NCBI RefSeq assembly: GCF_020037015.1
Contig: NZ_JAIQDE010000013.1
Location: 124,001-188,000, forward strand
Direction of reading: 5' to 3'
Origin: Corallococcus sp. AS-1-6
GTDB lineage: Bacteria; Myxococcota; Myxococcia; Myxococcales; Myxococcaceae
DNA: 64,000 nt
Positions 1 to 9,061 of the stretch are shown here, one piece after another. Numbering within the stretch: position 1 is the first letter of the stretch; each line of letters starts with the position of its first letter. The position numbers and the translations under genes are program-made. The notes below the pieces were generated by a model. It saw only the letters and a list, made by a program, of their open reading frames with translations. It had not been told where the DNA came from and searched no databases.

Positions 1-28
1 ATGACTTGCCAGGAGGGAAGGCGGAGGA

Positions 29-1531
29 CTACCGCTTGAGGAGCATCTGCTCCGTGAGGCAGGAGTCCGTCTTCTCCGGGACGACGAAGAAGGGCTGCTG
101 GCGGCTCAGGCCCTGCGTGGTGCCCAGCCAGCCGTCGCCAATCTGCCCGGCGCCGTCGTACACCAGGGCCAGCCAGTCATTCTGCGACGCGGGGAAGAGG
201 TCCACGCTGTCGGAGTCGCGGTTGAAGTTGTAGGCGAAGGACGCGGTCTGGATGGCGCCGCTGCCGTTGATGTCCAGGTTCGCGCTCGCGGTGCCCGCGC
301 GCTGCACGCCGTTGATGCGCACGCCGATGCGGGCCAGGTCCGCCTCCGTGGTGGGGGCGATGGGCGCGAAGGCGGACACCTCGTTGACGGACGTCTCGCT
401 CACGGAGGCGACGCGGACGCGCGAGTAGTCCAGCACGTTGTCCACGCCGTCGATGCGCAGGCCGAACGTCTGGTACTCGTAGTTCATCACGCTCAGGTAG
501 TTGGGCTTGTAGTTGGCGTCGTCGGTGCCGCCATGGCGCAGGCCGATGTTGTGCCCCAGCTCGTGCATCAGGGTGCCGGCCTGCTGCAGCTCCGTGCCGC
601 CCGGCGTGGACCAGCCGCCCAGCGTCACGATGAGGTCATGCGCGGGGATGCCGCGCGACAGGCCGCTGGAGGTCGTCGTGCCGTAGGTGTTCGCGAACAG
701 GGCGTAGTGGAAGAAGGGCGCCCGGCGCGACTTGAAGTACTTGCTCTTGATGGTGTCCACGCCCACCCAACCGGTGTCCAGGTTGGAGATGGCGTCCGCG
801 GCGGCGATCTGCGAGTCCAGCACCAGGTGCAGCGCGATGCCCGTGGTCCCGTTGGGGTTGGACACCGGCGCGTTGGCGAACGCCGCCGTCACCTTGTCCA
901 GCGCGCCCTGCGTGGGCTTGCGGTCCGCGTAGTAGTCCACCTCCACGAAGACGTCCTTCTTGCGCGGATCCGCGCCCCAGTAGCGGAGGTCCACGCCGCC
1001 GTAGCCGTACAGCTCCGCGAAGTCGCTGATGCGGTCGCCGTCCGTGTCGGAGCTGTTGGGGTTGGTGCCGTACTGGTTCTCCGCCGCGTCACAGACGCCG
1101 TCGCCGTCGGTGTCCACGGCGCTGAGCGCGCACAGGTACACGGGCTGCACGGCGGAGACCTGATAGTCGGTCCCGTTCTGCGTCATCGTCGTGTAGTTGG
1201 GCCGGTGGTGGACGGTGACGGAGCGGTAGCCGGCGCGGCTGTAGACGAGCCGCACCGCCTCCTCGCCGGACGCCGGCATGATGAGCTGGACGTTGTCCTC
1301 GCCGTGTTGGTTGCCGTAGGCGTCGAAGATGAAGAGGCCGGACGAGTCCGTCGTCTGGGTCGCGAGGCCGGTGCCGCAGCCCGTGCCGGAGCAGGTGCCG
1401 GAGGCGACGTAGACCGTCACGCCCTCCACGGCGCTGCCCGTCGCGGAGTCGTAGATGAAGCCGTAGACACAGCCATTCAAGCCGACGAGACCCATGGAGG
1501 CCGTCAGCAGGCTCTTGTAGAACGTGGACAT
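29..1531 (-). CDS. Metzincin-type zinc metalloprotease lipoprotein
   Basis: Predicted exported zinc protease of 500 aa. The ATG at 1531 follows a GAGGGGGA-like ribosome site and gives a signal peptide ending in a lipobox-like LNGC. A longer in-frame start at 1582 lacks these. After the Cys comes a carboxypeptidase-regulatory-like beta domain (about 20-110), then two Asp-rich calcium repeats of thrombospondin type 3 kind (DTDGDG, DTDGD; about 130-170). The catalytic part carries HELGHNIGLRH (HExxHxxGxxH, about residue 325) and a Met-turn (SVMNY). In metzincins the three His bind zinc and the Glu is the general base. It probably acts at the cell surface or on prey protein. The gene stands alone and is divergent from the EF-G gene. 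The substrate is unknown. Confidence 0.85.
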   Translation of the reverse strand: MSTFYKSLLTASMGLVGLNGCVYGFIYDSATGSAVEGVTVYVASGTCSGTGCGTGLATQTTDSSGLFIFDAYGNQHGEDNVQLIMPASGEEAVRLVYSRAGYRSVTVHHRPNYTTMTQNGTDYQVSAVQPVYLCALSAVDTDGDGVCDAAENQYGTNPNSSDTDGDRISDFAELYGYGGVDLRYWGADPRKKDVFVEVDYYADRKPTQGALDKVTAAFANAPVSNPNGTTGIALHLVLDSQIAAADAISNLDTGWVGVDTIKSKYFKSRRAPFFHYALFANTYGTTTSSGLSRGIPAHDLIVTLGGWSTPGGTELQQAGTLMHELGHNIGLRHGGTDDANYKPNYLSVMNYEYQTFGLRIDGVDNVLDYSRVRVASVSETSVNEVSAFAPIAPTTEADLARIGVRINGVQRAGTASANLDINGSGAIQTASFAYNFNRDSDSVDLFPASQNDWLALVYDGAGQIGDGWLGTTQGLSRQQPFFVVPEKTDSCLTEQMLLKR

Positions 1532-2048
1532 ACTTCCCCCTCGGAGGAACCAGGGGTTGGCTTCTGTCGCCAACCGCCACATCTACGGCGCGCCCGGCGG
1601 ATATTCTTTCGGGGATTTATTTCCGGAGCCGGGACACGGCGGAGGCCGCCGGGTTGACAGCGGGGGCTGTCTGTCTTACTCCTGTCTCATCATGAGGCCC
1701 GTCTTCTTCCATGCCCTGCCTGTCCTGAGCGCCTTCGCGCCGGCGGCGGACGTGCGCCTCGCCCCCCGTCACGAGGTCCTGCTCGATATTTGAGCAGGCG
1801 GACCGGAGTCCTCCGGTGCGCGCGTGGCTGGTTGCCCGCGCACCGTGAACTCCGTCTCCGCCCGTCCCCTCCCTGGGGGCCTTCGTGTGTCCTCGCGCGT
1901 TCCCGTGGCGGCCTGACGTGCCGCCGTAGGCCCCGCGTGCGCGTGCGCGCCTGAAGGCAGCCTCCGGTCCATCCCTCTCATCCAACCGGCGTCTCAATCC
2001 AATACACACCCGCGGGCCTCGCTGCCCGGACGGGAACGGGAGTCTTCC
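1532..2048. other. Intergenic region between divergent genes
   Basis: This 517-base gap separates the metalloprotease (minus) from the EF-G paralogue (plus), so it should hold both promoters. I see no convincing ORF. A TTGACA near 1654 has only a poor -10 (TACTCC) 17 bases downstream. The clearest element is an inverted repeat at 1778-1798, listed separately. The bases just before 2049 contain GGGAG as the ribosome site for EF-G. Confidence 0.5.
1778..1798. promoter_or_regulatory. 7-7-7 inverted repeat, possible operator
   Basis: CCTGCTC at 1778-1784 and GAGCAGG at 1792-1798 are perfect inverted arms around an AT-rich 7-base centre (GATATTT). The size and AT-rich centre resemble a site for a dimeric repressor. 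It lies 251 bases before the EF-G start and 247 before the protease start. No cognate regulator is adjacent. This could be chance. Confidence 0.3.
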
Positions 2049-4154
2049 ATGTCTCGCACCACGCGCATCGAGCGGTATCGCAACATCGGCATCATGGCCC
2101 ACATCGACGCGGGCAAGACGACGCTCACCGAGCGCGTCCTCTTCTTCACCGGCCGCATCCACTCCACGGGAGAGGTGCACACGGGCTCCACGGAGATGGA
2201 CTGGATGGAGCAGGAGAAGAAGCGCGGCATCACCATCACCTCCGCGGCGACGACGGCCTTCTGGCAGCCCCGGCACGGGCGGGAGGCGGGCGTGCCCCAC
2301 CGCATCAACATCCTGGACACGCCGGGCCACGTGGACTTCACCATCGAGGTGGAGCGCTCGCTGCGCGTGCTGGACGGCGCGGTGGCGGTGTTCGACGCCA
2401 GCCAGGGCGTGGAGCCGCAGTCGGAGACGGTGTGGCGTCAGGCGGACCGCTACGGCGTGCCGCGCATCGCGTTCATCAACAAGATGGACAAGGTGGGCGC
2501 GGACTTCGCCCTGAGCGTGCAGTCCATGGTGGACCGGCTGGGCGTGCGCCCGGTGGCCGTGCAGTGGCCCGTGGGCGACGGCGCGGACTTCCAGGGGCTC
2601 GTGGACCTGGTGCGCATGCGGCTCGTGCGCTTCCAGGGCGACGACGGCGGCTTTGACGACAGCGCGCCCGTTCCTCCGGAGCTGGCGGAGGCGGTGCTGC
2701 CGTACCGCATGCGCCTCATTGAAGTCTGCGCGGACCTGGACGCGGGCGTGATGGAGAAGTTCGTGGACGGGCGGGTGGAGGACATCACCGCGGAGGAGCT
2801 GGAGCGCGCGCTGCGCTCGGGCACGCTCGCGCGGACGCTGGTGCCGGTGCTGTGCGGGTCGGCCTTCAAGAAGAAGGGAGTGCAGATGCTCTTGGATGCG
2901 GTCGTCAGCTACCTGCCGTCCCCCGCGGACATGGCCGCCGTGGAGGGCTTTACGCCCGTCACCGGCGAGCGCGTCAGCCGTCCCGTGTCGGACTCGGGGC
3001 CGCCCACCGCGCTGGCGTTCAAGCTGATGAGCGACAAGGCCGTGGGAGGCATCGTGTTCCTGCGGGTGTACTCGGGCACGCTGCGCGCGGGCACCGTCCT
3101 GCTCAACCCCGTCACCGGGCGCAAGGAGCGGGTGGGGCGCCTGATGTTCATGCACGCCAACCGCCGCGAGGAGGTGGCGGAGGTGCACGCGGGCGACCTG
3201 TGCGCGGCGCTGGGGCTCAAGGGCGTGCGCACCGGCGACACGCTGTGTGACCCGGAGGCGCCGGTGGTGCTGGAGGCGTTGAACGTGATGGAGCCCGTGG
3301 TGCAGCTCGCGGTGGAGGCGCGCTCCCCCGCGGAGCTGCCGAAGCTGGAGGAGGGCCTGCAACGGCTGGCGGCGGAGGACCCGTCGCTGCGCCTGGGCGT
3401 GGACCCGGAGAGCGGCCAGGTGCTGCTGTCCGGCATGGGTGAGCTGCACCTGGAGGTGGTCGTGGACCGGTTGAGGACGGAGTTCGGCGTGGAGGCGCGC
3501 GTGGGACAGCCGAAGGTGGCGTACCGCGACACGCTCCGGGGCGCGGTGCGCCAGGAGTACCGCCACGTCCGTCAGTCCGGCGGGCCCGGACAGTACGCGC
3601 GCGTGGTGCTGGACGTGGGGCCGGCGCCGCGAGGAGCGGGGCTCGTCTTCGTGGACGCCACGAAGGGGGGCTCCATCCCCCGCGAGCTGGTGCCCGCCAT
3701 CGAGAAGGGCGTGGCCGGGGCCATGGCGCGGGGCGTGCGGGAGGGCGTGCCGCTGGTGGACGTGGAGGTGCGGCTGGTGGATGGCGACACGCACGTGAAG
3801 GACAGCACGCCGCAGGCCTTCGCGGTTGCGGGCTCGCTGGCGCTCCAGGAGGCCGCGCGGCGCGTGGGCGTGCAGGGGCTGGAGCCGGTGATGGAGGTGG
3901 AGGTGGTGACGCCGGAGGAGTTCCTGGGCGACGTGCTGGGTGACCTGGCGTCGCGGCGGGGACGGGTGCTGGGGATGGAGGCGAAGGGCACGGCGCGGTG
4001 CGTGTCCGCGCGGGTGCCCATGGCGCGCCTGTTCGGCTACGTGACGGCGCTGCGCGGCCGCACGCAGGGACGCGCCCAGGCGAGCATGCGCCTGGGGACG
4101 TACGAGCCGGTGCCGGAGTCGGCCGCAGCCCTGGCCTCCGAGGCGCGGGCGTGA
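2049..4154 (+). CDS. Elongation factor G paralogue (translational GTPase)
   Basis: 701 aa, the usual length of EF-G. The GTPase domain shows G1 AHIDAGKTT (17-25), G3 DTPGH (90-94), G4 NKMD (144-147) and a G5-like GSAFKKKG near 275. Domains II to V follow, including [14 protein letters not shown] in domain III and a domain IV with [15 protein letters not shown] drives ribosome translocation and, with RRF, recycling. The N-terminus lacks the usual MAREYPLE-type start. The gene stands alone, not beside rpsL, rpsG or tuf, so it looks like an accessory copy (EF-G2 type) and not the str-operon fusA. It starts at the ATG after GGGAG and is followed by a strong hairpin at 4161. Confidence 0.88.
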   Translation: MSRTTRIERYRNIGIMAHIDAGKTTLTERVLFFTGRIHSTGEVHTGSTEMDWMEQEKKRGITITSAATTAFWQPRHGREAGVPHRINILDTPGHVDFTIEVERSLRVLDGAVAVFDASQGVEPQSETVWRQADRYGVPRIAFINKMDKVGADFALSVQSMVDRLGVRPVAVQWPVGDGADFQGLVDLVRMRLVRFQGDDGGFDDSAPVPPELAEAVLPYRMRLIEVCADLDAGVMEKFVDGRVEDITAEELERALRSGTLARTLVPVLCGSAFKKKGVQMLLDAVVSYLPSPADMAAVEGFTPVTGERVSRPVSDSGPPTALAFKLMSDKAVGGIVFLRVYSGTLRAGTVLLNPVTGRKERVGRLMFMHANRREEVAEVHAGDLCAALGLKGVRTGDTLCDPEAPVVLEALNVMEPVVQLAVEARSPAELPKLEEGLQRLAAEDPSLRLGVDPESGQVLLSGMGELHLEVVVDRLRTEFGVEARVGQPKVAYRDTLRGAVRQEYRHVRQSGGPGQYARVVLDVGPAPRGAGLVFVDATKGGSIPRELVPAIEKGVAGAMARGVREGVPLVDVEVRLVDGDTHVKDSTPQAFAVAGSLALQEAARRVGVQGLEPVMEVEVVTPEEFLGDVLGDLASRRGRVLGMEAKGTARCVSARVPMARLFGYVTALRGRTQGRAQASMRLGTYEPVPESAAALASEARA

Positions 4155-4160
4155 GGTGAC

Positions 4161-4196
4161 GGCCCCGGGCTTCCCCACGAGGGGAGGCCCGGGGCC
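4161..4196 (+). terminator. Hairpin terminator after the EF-G gene
   Basis: A 16-base arm (4161-4176) pairs with 4181-4196 around the loop ACGA, with a single G-T wobble. It lies 6 bases after the EF-G stop. There is no strong T-run after it, so it is a very stable GC hairpin and not a textbook intrinsic terminator. Confidence 0.65.
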
Positions 4197-4275
4197 GTGC
4201 TGTTCGCGCGGGAAATTGAACCCCGTGTCGATTTCCGGGGCGCTCATTCGACGTGCATTTGATTGAGTTCGCGCC

Positions 4276-5538
4276 GTGACGATGTCCAAGGCGCAGGCCG
4301 CGGTGCACGCGGTGTGGAGAATCGAGTCCGCCCGGCTCATCGCCGGGCTCGCGCGCATGGTGCGCGACGTGGGGCAGGCGGAGGAGCTGGCGCAGGACGC
4401 GCTGGTCGTGGCGTTGGAGAAGTGGCCGGTGTCGGGCGTGCCGGAGAACCCGGGCGCGTGGCTGATGGCCACCGCGAAGCGCCGCGCCATCGACGAGATG
4501 CGCCGTCACAAGCTGCTCGCGCGCAAGCACGAGGAGCTGGGGCACGGGCTGGAGGAGGCGGAGGTGCCAGACCTGGACGCGGCCCTGGACGACGACGTCG
4601 GCGACGACCTGTTGCGCCTCATCTTCACCTCCTGCCACCCGGTGCTGTCCCCGGAGGCGCGGGTGGCGCTCACGCTGCGGCTGTTGGGCGGCCTGACGAC
4701 GGATGAGATTGCCCGCGCGTTCCTGGTGCCGGAGCCCACGGTGGCCCAGCGCATCGTGCGGGCCAAGCGGACGCTGGCGGAGAAGGGCGTCCCCTTCGAA
4801 GTCCCCCGGGGCGAGGAGCTGGCGGCGCGGCTCGCGTCGGTGCTGGAGGTCGTCTACCTCATCTTCAACGAGGGCTACTCCGCGACCGCGGGGGGCGACT
4901 GGATGCGGCCGGAGCTCTGCCAGGACGCGCTGCGCCTGGGCCGCATCCTCGCGGAGCTCGCGCCGGGCGAGCCGGAGGTGCACGGGCTGGTGGCGCTGAT
5001 GGAGATTCAAGCGTCGCGGTCCCGGGCGCGGGTGGGGCCCTCGGGAGAGCCCGTGCTGCTGCTGGAGCAGAACCGCGCGCAGTGGGATCAGCTCCTCATC
5101 CGCCGCGGGCTCGCGGCGCTGGAGCGCTCGGGGAAGGCCGGGCCGGCGGGGCCGTACACGGTGCAGGCCTCCATCGCGGCCTGCCACGCGCGGGCGCGCA
5201 CGCCGGAGGAGACGGACTGGCCGCGCATCGCGGCGCTCTACGCGGTGCTCGCGAGGATGACGCCGTCACCGGTGGTGGAGCTGAACCGCGCCGTCGCGCT
5301 GTCGATGGCGTTCGGCCCCGCGGTGGGGCTGGAACTGGTGGACCAGCTCGTGGCCGAGCCGTCGCTCAAGCACTACCACCTGCTGCCGAGCGTGCGCGGC
5401 GACCTGCTCCAGAAGCTGGGGCGCCTCAAGGAGGCCCAGGCGGAGTTCGAGCGGGCCGCGTCGCTCACGCGCAACGCGAAGGAGCAGGCGCTGCTGCGCG
5501 CGCGCGCCGCCGCCTGCACGGGCGGCAAGCCGTCGTAG
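4276..5538 (+). CDS. ECF42-type RNA polymerase sigma factor with TPR-like tail
   Basis: 420 aa from GTG 4276; an ATG two codons on (4282) is equally possible. The N-terminus is sigma region 2 (AEELAQDALVVALEKW, then ENPGAWLMATAKRRAID). Region 4 (about 115-165) has LTLRLLGGLTTDEIARAF as its helix-turn-helix. The long C-terminal half (about 185-415) has FNEGYSA and helical tetratricopeptide-like repeats such as LLQKLGRLKEAQAEFERA. This is the ECF42 layout, where the extension is needed for activity. ECF42 genes usually sit next to DGPF (YCII-related) genes; none is visible here. No anti-sigma factor is adjacent. Confidence 0.88.
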   Translation: MTMSKAQAAVHAVWRIESARLIAGLARMVRDVGQAEELAQDALVVALEKWPVSGVPENPGAWLMATAKRRAIDEMRRHKLLARKHEELGHGLEEAEVPDLDAALDDDVGDDLLRLIFTSCHPVLSPEARVALTLRLLGGLTTDEIARAFLVPEPTVAQRIVRAKRTLAEKGVPFEVPRGEELAARLASVLEVVYLIFNEGYSATAGGDWMRPELCQDALRLGRILAELAPGEPEVHGLVALMEIQASRSRARVGPSGEPVLLLEQNRAQWDQLLIRRGLAALERSGKAGPAGPYTVQASIAACHARARTPEETDWPRIAALYAVLARMTPSPVVELNRAVALSMAFGPAVGLELVDQLVAEPSLKHYHLLPSVRGDLLQKLGRLKEAQAEFERAASLTRNAKEQALLRARAAACTGGKPS

Positions 5539-5680
5539 TCCTGTCCTCCAGGGGCTGGCTCCGCGCGGAACCGTGTCTTCACGCTCCGAGAAGGAACTTC
5601 GACTGTCAGACATCTTCCGGGGCGCGGGCCGCCCCCGGGGGGTTGTGGGCTCGGGGGGCGTGCCTAGCTTGGCCGCGTCC

Positions 5681-6820
5681 ATGAAGAACGAAATGCACTC
5701 GACGGCGCGCCCGACGCGCGTGGCTCACGTGATGTACGGCCTGGAGATGGGCGGGCTCGAACAACTGGTGGTCCGATTGTCCCAGCACGGCCGCGAGCGG
5801 GGGATTGAATCCGTGGTGCTGGCCCTGGGCCCGGACGGTCCGGTGCGGGAGCTGCTCCAGCGCGCCAACGTCCTCACGGTCTGGCTGGGAGGCCTCGCCG
5901 GGATGACGCCCGCGGCCATCCGCCGGCTGGCCCAGGAGGTGGACGCCTTTGGCGCCGACGTGGTCCACGGTCACGACGTGGGCCCCTGGCTCAACGCCGT
6001 CGCCACCCGGACGCTGCGTCCGCGCACGCCCGTGATGGGCACCTTCCATCAGACGGTGGAGCCGCAGGGCAAGCTGCGCCCCGCGGCCATGGCCGCCGCC
6101 ATGTTCACCCAGTCCCTGGTCGCGTGCGGCAGCGAGGTGCGCGCCAGCCTGGAGCGCTGGAGCCCGAAGCTGCTCTCCAACGTGGTCACCATCGAGAACG
6201 GCGTGCCGCTGGAGGTGGCCACGGGCGAGGAGGCTCGCCGGGCCGCGCGCGAGCGCCTGGGCCTTCCCCAGGGCGCCACGGTGGTGGGCTACCTGGGCCG
6301 TCTCTCCGAGGAGAAGGGCCCGGACCTGCTGGTGGACGCGTTCCTGCGCCACTTCGCGGACGCGAAGGACACGCACCTGGTGATGATTGGCCCTGGCCCC
6401 ATGGAGGCCTCGCTGCGCGCTCGCGCCGCCGCGTCTCCGCTGGCCGGCCGGGTGCATTTCACGGGCGCGCTGCTGGAGGCGAGCAAGCTGCTGCCCGCGT
6501 TCGACGTCTACGTGCAGCCGTCCCGCCGGGAGGGCCGCTCGCTGTCGCTGCTGGAGGCGATGGCGGTGGGGCTGCCCACGGTGTCGCATGCCATCCCGGC
6601 CATCCGCGAGGTGCACCGCGATGGGCAGACGGCGCTCCTGGTGAAGTCCGAGGACGTGGATGCGCTCGGCGGCGCGGTGAAGCGCCTGACCCACGACGCG
6701 GAGCTGCGCTCCCGCCTGGGGGAGGCCGCGAAGCGCGAGGCGCAGCGCTACTCGCTGTCCACGATGGTGGACACGTACGCGAAGCTCTACCGGGGGGCCG
6801 CCGCTCGCGCCCAGGCGTGA
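5681..6820 (+). CDS. GT4 family glycosyltransferase
   Basis: 379 aa, GT-B fold. The Rossmann-like N-terminus (VAHVMYGLEMGGLEQLV) is typical of GT4 enzymes, and the C-terminal nucleotide-sugar domain has YLGRLSEEKGPDLL and the EX7E element REGRSLSLLEAMA. A longer in-frame start at 5573 would add 36 residues that match no GT4 N-terminus, so ATG 5681 is preferred. ATG 5693 is also possible. No strong ribosome site is visible. A second GT4 starts 21 bases after its stop, so the two are probably co-transcribed and act on the same cell-surface polysaccharide or glycolipid. Sugar donor and acceptor cannot be told. Confidence 0.85.
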   Translation: MKNEMHSTARPTRVAHVMYGLEMGGLEQLVVRLSQHGRERGIESVVLALGPDGPVRELLQRANVLTVWLGGLAGMTPAAIRRLAQEVDAFGADVVHGHDVGPWLNAVATRTLRPRTPVMGTFHQTVEPQGKLRPAAMAAAMFTQSLVACGSEVRASLERWSPKLLSNVVTIENGVPLEVATGEEARRAARERLGLPQGATVVGYLGRLSEEKGPDLLVDAFLRHFADAKDTHLVMIGPGPMEASLRARAAASPLAGRVHFTGALLEASKLLPAFDVYVQPSRREGRSLSLLEAMAVGLPTVSHAIPAIREVHRDGQTALLVKSEDVDALGGAVKRLTHDAELRSRLGEAAKREAQRYSLSTMVDTYAKLYRGAAARAQA

Positions 6821-6841
6821 GCGGGCACGGGAAGGCCACGC

Positions 6842-7978
6842 GTGTCGCCCACCACCATCCTCCATGTGCGCAGCACCTGCGGCCTGTATGGCGCGGAGCG
6901 GGCGCTGCTGTCGCTGGCGTCGTCCACGCCGTCTCCGTGGCGCGCGCAGGTGTGCAGCCTCGTTCCGCCCGGACGGGTGGACGTGCTGTCGGGCGCGGCG
7001 CGCGAGCAGGGGCTGGACGCGCTGACGCTGGAGGTGCCCGGCCGCTTCAGCGCGATGGCCGTGGCAACGCTCGCCTCGGAGGTGCGCAGGCGCGGCGTGG
7101 GGCTGCTGCACGCGCATGACTACAAGTCGCTCACCCTGGGCGCCGCCGCGAGCGCGCTCGCCGGAGTGCCCCTGGTTGCGACGTACCATGGGGACACCGG
7201 CGCCACGCCCGCGTTGATCGCCTACGAGGGGCTCGCGCGCGTGCTGGGCAACTGCACACGCGCGGTGGCGGCGGTGTCGCGCGAGCTGACCGCGCGCCTG
7301 CGCCGGTACGTCCACCGCTCGCCGGTGGTCTACATCCCCAACGCGCTGCCGCTCGCGGACGCGTGCACGGACGCGGAGCGGATCCATGCTCGCGAGGCAT
7401 TGGGGCTCGCGCCGGAGGGTTCTGTCATCGCGATGGTCGGGCGCCTGTCGGTGGAGAAGGGGCCCCAGGTGCTGCTGGACGCGATGCAGCGGCTGGCCCG
7501 GACGCCTGGCGCCACGCTGCCCACGCTGCTTCTGGTGGGCGATGGCCCGCTGCGCGAGTCGCTGGAAGCGCAGGCGCAAGGGCTGCCGGTGCGCTTCCTG
7601 GGGTTCCGCTCGGAGGTGCGCAGCGTGTACGCGGCGGCGGACGCCGTGGTGATGCCCTCCCTGCGAGAAGGCATGCCGCTGGTCGCGCTGGAGGCGATGG
7701 CGCTGGGACGGCCGCTGGTGGCGTCCGGAGTCGGAGAACTGCCCCACGTGCTGGGCACGGGGCGCGGGCTCGTAGTGCCACCGGGAGACGCGGGCACGCT
7801 GGCCTCGGCGCTCGCGGGATTGCTCACGGCGCCCGGCTGGCGCACGCGGATGGCGCAGGCGGCACGTGAGTACGTCGTGGCCCACCACGCGCCGGAGCGG
7901 ATGGCGAATCGCTACATCGAATCGCTGTATCTGCCCGCCCTGATGGGCCCGCGCGAAGAACAGGTCGTGGCCGGGTAG
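6842..7978 (+). CDS. GT4 family glycosyltransferase
   Basis: 378 aa from GTG 6842. The N-terminus ILHVRSTCGLYGAERALLSL and the C-terminal MVGRLSVEKGPQVLLDAM and LREGMPLVALEAMALG (EX7E) place it in GT4 of the GT-B fold. Such enzymes add a sugar from a nucleotide-sugar donor with retention of configuration. It follows the first GT4 by 21 bases and resembles it in layout, suggesting two successive sugar additions on one acceptor. No other polysaccharide genes (flippase, polymerase) are adjacent. A lower-GC region begins directly after the stop. Confidence 0.85.
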   Translation: MSPTTILHVRSTCGLYGAERALLSLASSTPSPWRAQVCSLVPPGRVDVLSGAAREQGLDALTLEVPGRFSAMAVATLASEVRRRGVGLLHAHDYKSLTLGAAASALAGVPLVATYHGDTGATPALIAYEGLARVLGNCTRAVAAVSRELTARLRRYVHRSPVVYIPNALPLADACTDAERIHAREALGLAPEGSVIAMVGRLSVEKGPQVLLDAMQRLARTPGATLPTLLLVGDGPLRESLEAQAQGLPVRFLGFRSEVRSVYAAADAVVMPSLREGMPLVALEAMALGRPLVASGVGELPHVLGTGRGLVVPPGDAGTLASALAGLLTAPGWRTRMAQAAREYVVAHHAPERMANRYIESLYLPALMGPREEQVVAG

Positions 7979-8313
7979 TGCGCGTAGGCACGTTGTCGTG
8001 TCTCCAGCGCCCGAGGATGAGCACGGCAGCCGCTGACGGCTCGGAGCTTCCGGGGACGCTCTTGACGGCGTCCAATCCTAGCAGTCGCAATGCCTTCCCA
8101 TCCTTGGCGGATTCCTGACCCAGAGGGTCCAGAACAACGCACGCCCAGGTGCGTTGCCTGTGGAAAAATCCGCGAGCATCCATTTCAAGCTCAACCGCCG
8201 CTGGCATGTTGGCCTCAGTGCATGGCGTGGCGGTCCTTGCATTGATTTGGTAGAACGAGATAGACCAAAAAAGCCGTATTTGTCTGCTCTGTTAATCCAT
8301 GGGAGGGCCAAGC
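7979..8313. other. Lower-GC intergenic region before the fulvocin-like gene
   Basis: 335 bases, visibly richer in A and T than its surroundings, especially 8240-8300. Short ORFs on both strands match nothing I recognise and have poor codon bias. A hairpin at 8135-8156 may end the glycosyltransferase unit. The AT-rich end probably holds the promoter of the gene at 8314, but I cannot assign clear -35 and -10 boxes. A decayed mobile element is possible but unsupported. Confidence 0.45.
8135..8156. terminator. Hairpin, possible terminator of the glycosyltransferase pair
   Basis: CAACGCAC (8135-8142) and GTGCGTTG (8149-8156) form a perfect 8-base stem with a 6-base loop. It lies about 160 bases after the glycosyltransferase stop, with no T-run. 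Confidence 0.3.
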
Positions 8314-8952
8314 ATGAAGATGAGCAAAGTTCTAGTGGCCGTCGCGGGTCTCGTGTCGATTGTTGTGACCGCGGGGTGCAGCTCCCAGCCATCCGCAGCG
8401 TCAGCCAGCGAATGCGAAAAGGTCCAGAAGTGGGTGCAGGCAAATGCGAAAAGGCTGCCGCACAGCTACTCGGAGCTGACGGAATATCCTACGGCTTATC
8501 GGCGGGCCATCTATGCCACCTATTCTCCTGATGAGAGGAGCGCGGTGTGGCAGGGGCATTTCGATGCGTACTTGATGCAGCATCCCGAGCTTGGCCAGGA
8601 GCAGGTAGACTACTTGCGCCGCGCGAAGGAGCTGGCGACCCCTGCGTTCTTTGCCAACGCCAAGTTGAAGGAGTCTCGCGCGCAGCTTGAGTCTTTGCGC
8701 ACCGGCCTGGAGACGCTGTTTGGCTCCGACGAGGCGTTCAACATCCTCGCGCAACTTGGCCCTTCGGATGATAGCCTGATCAGCACCCTGTACGGTGGTG
8801 GTGGCGGAGGCGGAAACTGCTCGTGCTCTCTCTCAAGCGACTGGTGTGGCGGCAGCAGTCACTGCGCAAGCGGAGGCTGCACGAACGTTGAAGACGAGTG
8901 CGGCACTCTCTGGACGTACCTCTGCAACGGCAATTGCCATCCCAACACGTAA
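8314..8952 (+). CDS. Lipoprotein precursor with C-terminal fulvocin C-like bacteriocin module
   Basis: 212 aa from ATG 8314, which has GGGAGGG 6 bases upstream. ATG 8299 lies inside that site and is less likely. A signal peptide ends in a lipobox (VVTAGC). A helical, charged region of about 140 residues follows, then seven glycines (8794-8814), then a Cys-rich C-terminus from 8812 to the stop. That end has eight Cys in the pattern NCSCS..SDWC..HC..GC..ECGT.W.Y.C.NGNC. From memory, the 45-residue fulvocin C of Myxococcus fulvus starts ANCSCS and also has SDYC, CGTGWVYC and CNGN with eight Cys. The match is close over the whole module. Proteins of this kind are annotated as fulvocin C-related. 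Cleavage at the glycine stretch to free the toxin is inference. Confidence 0.78.
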   Translation: MKMSKVLVAVAGLVSIVVTAGCSSQPSAASASECEKVQKWVQANAKRLPHSYSELTEYPTAYRRAIYATYSPDERSAVWQGHFDAYLMQHPELGQEQVDYLRRAKELATPAFFANAKLKESRAQLESLRTGLETLFGSDEAFNILAQLGPSDDSLISTLYGGGGGGGNCSCSLSSDWCGGSSHCASGGCTNVEDECGTLWTYLCNGNCHPNT

Positions 8953-8993
8953 GGGCTTTTGACGAGCCTCCTTCGGACCGGTGCAAAGGCCGC

Positions 8994-9015
8994 GCGGAGG
9001 GGGCAACCCCTCCGC
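8994..9015 (+). terminator. Hairpin terminator after the fulvocin-like gene
   Basis: GCGGAGGGG (8994-9002) and CCCCTCCGC (9007-9015) form a perfect 9-base stem with the tetraloop GCAA. It follows the stop by 41 bases and suggests that the fulvocin-like gene is mostly a single-gene transcript. Confidence 0.6.
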
Positions 9016-9061
9016 TCACCTGGGCCGGATGCCGAAGCGTCAAACGGTGTTGGAGTAGCCG

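Noticed and set aside
1617-4490. 957-aa minus-strand ORF
   Set aside because: It runs antisense to the EF-G gene, is rich in His, Arg and Pro, and has no domain. It is a shadow frame caused by high GC.
7979-8313. Decayed transposon
   Set aside because: Lower GC, but no terminal repeats, target duplication or recognisable transposase fragment.
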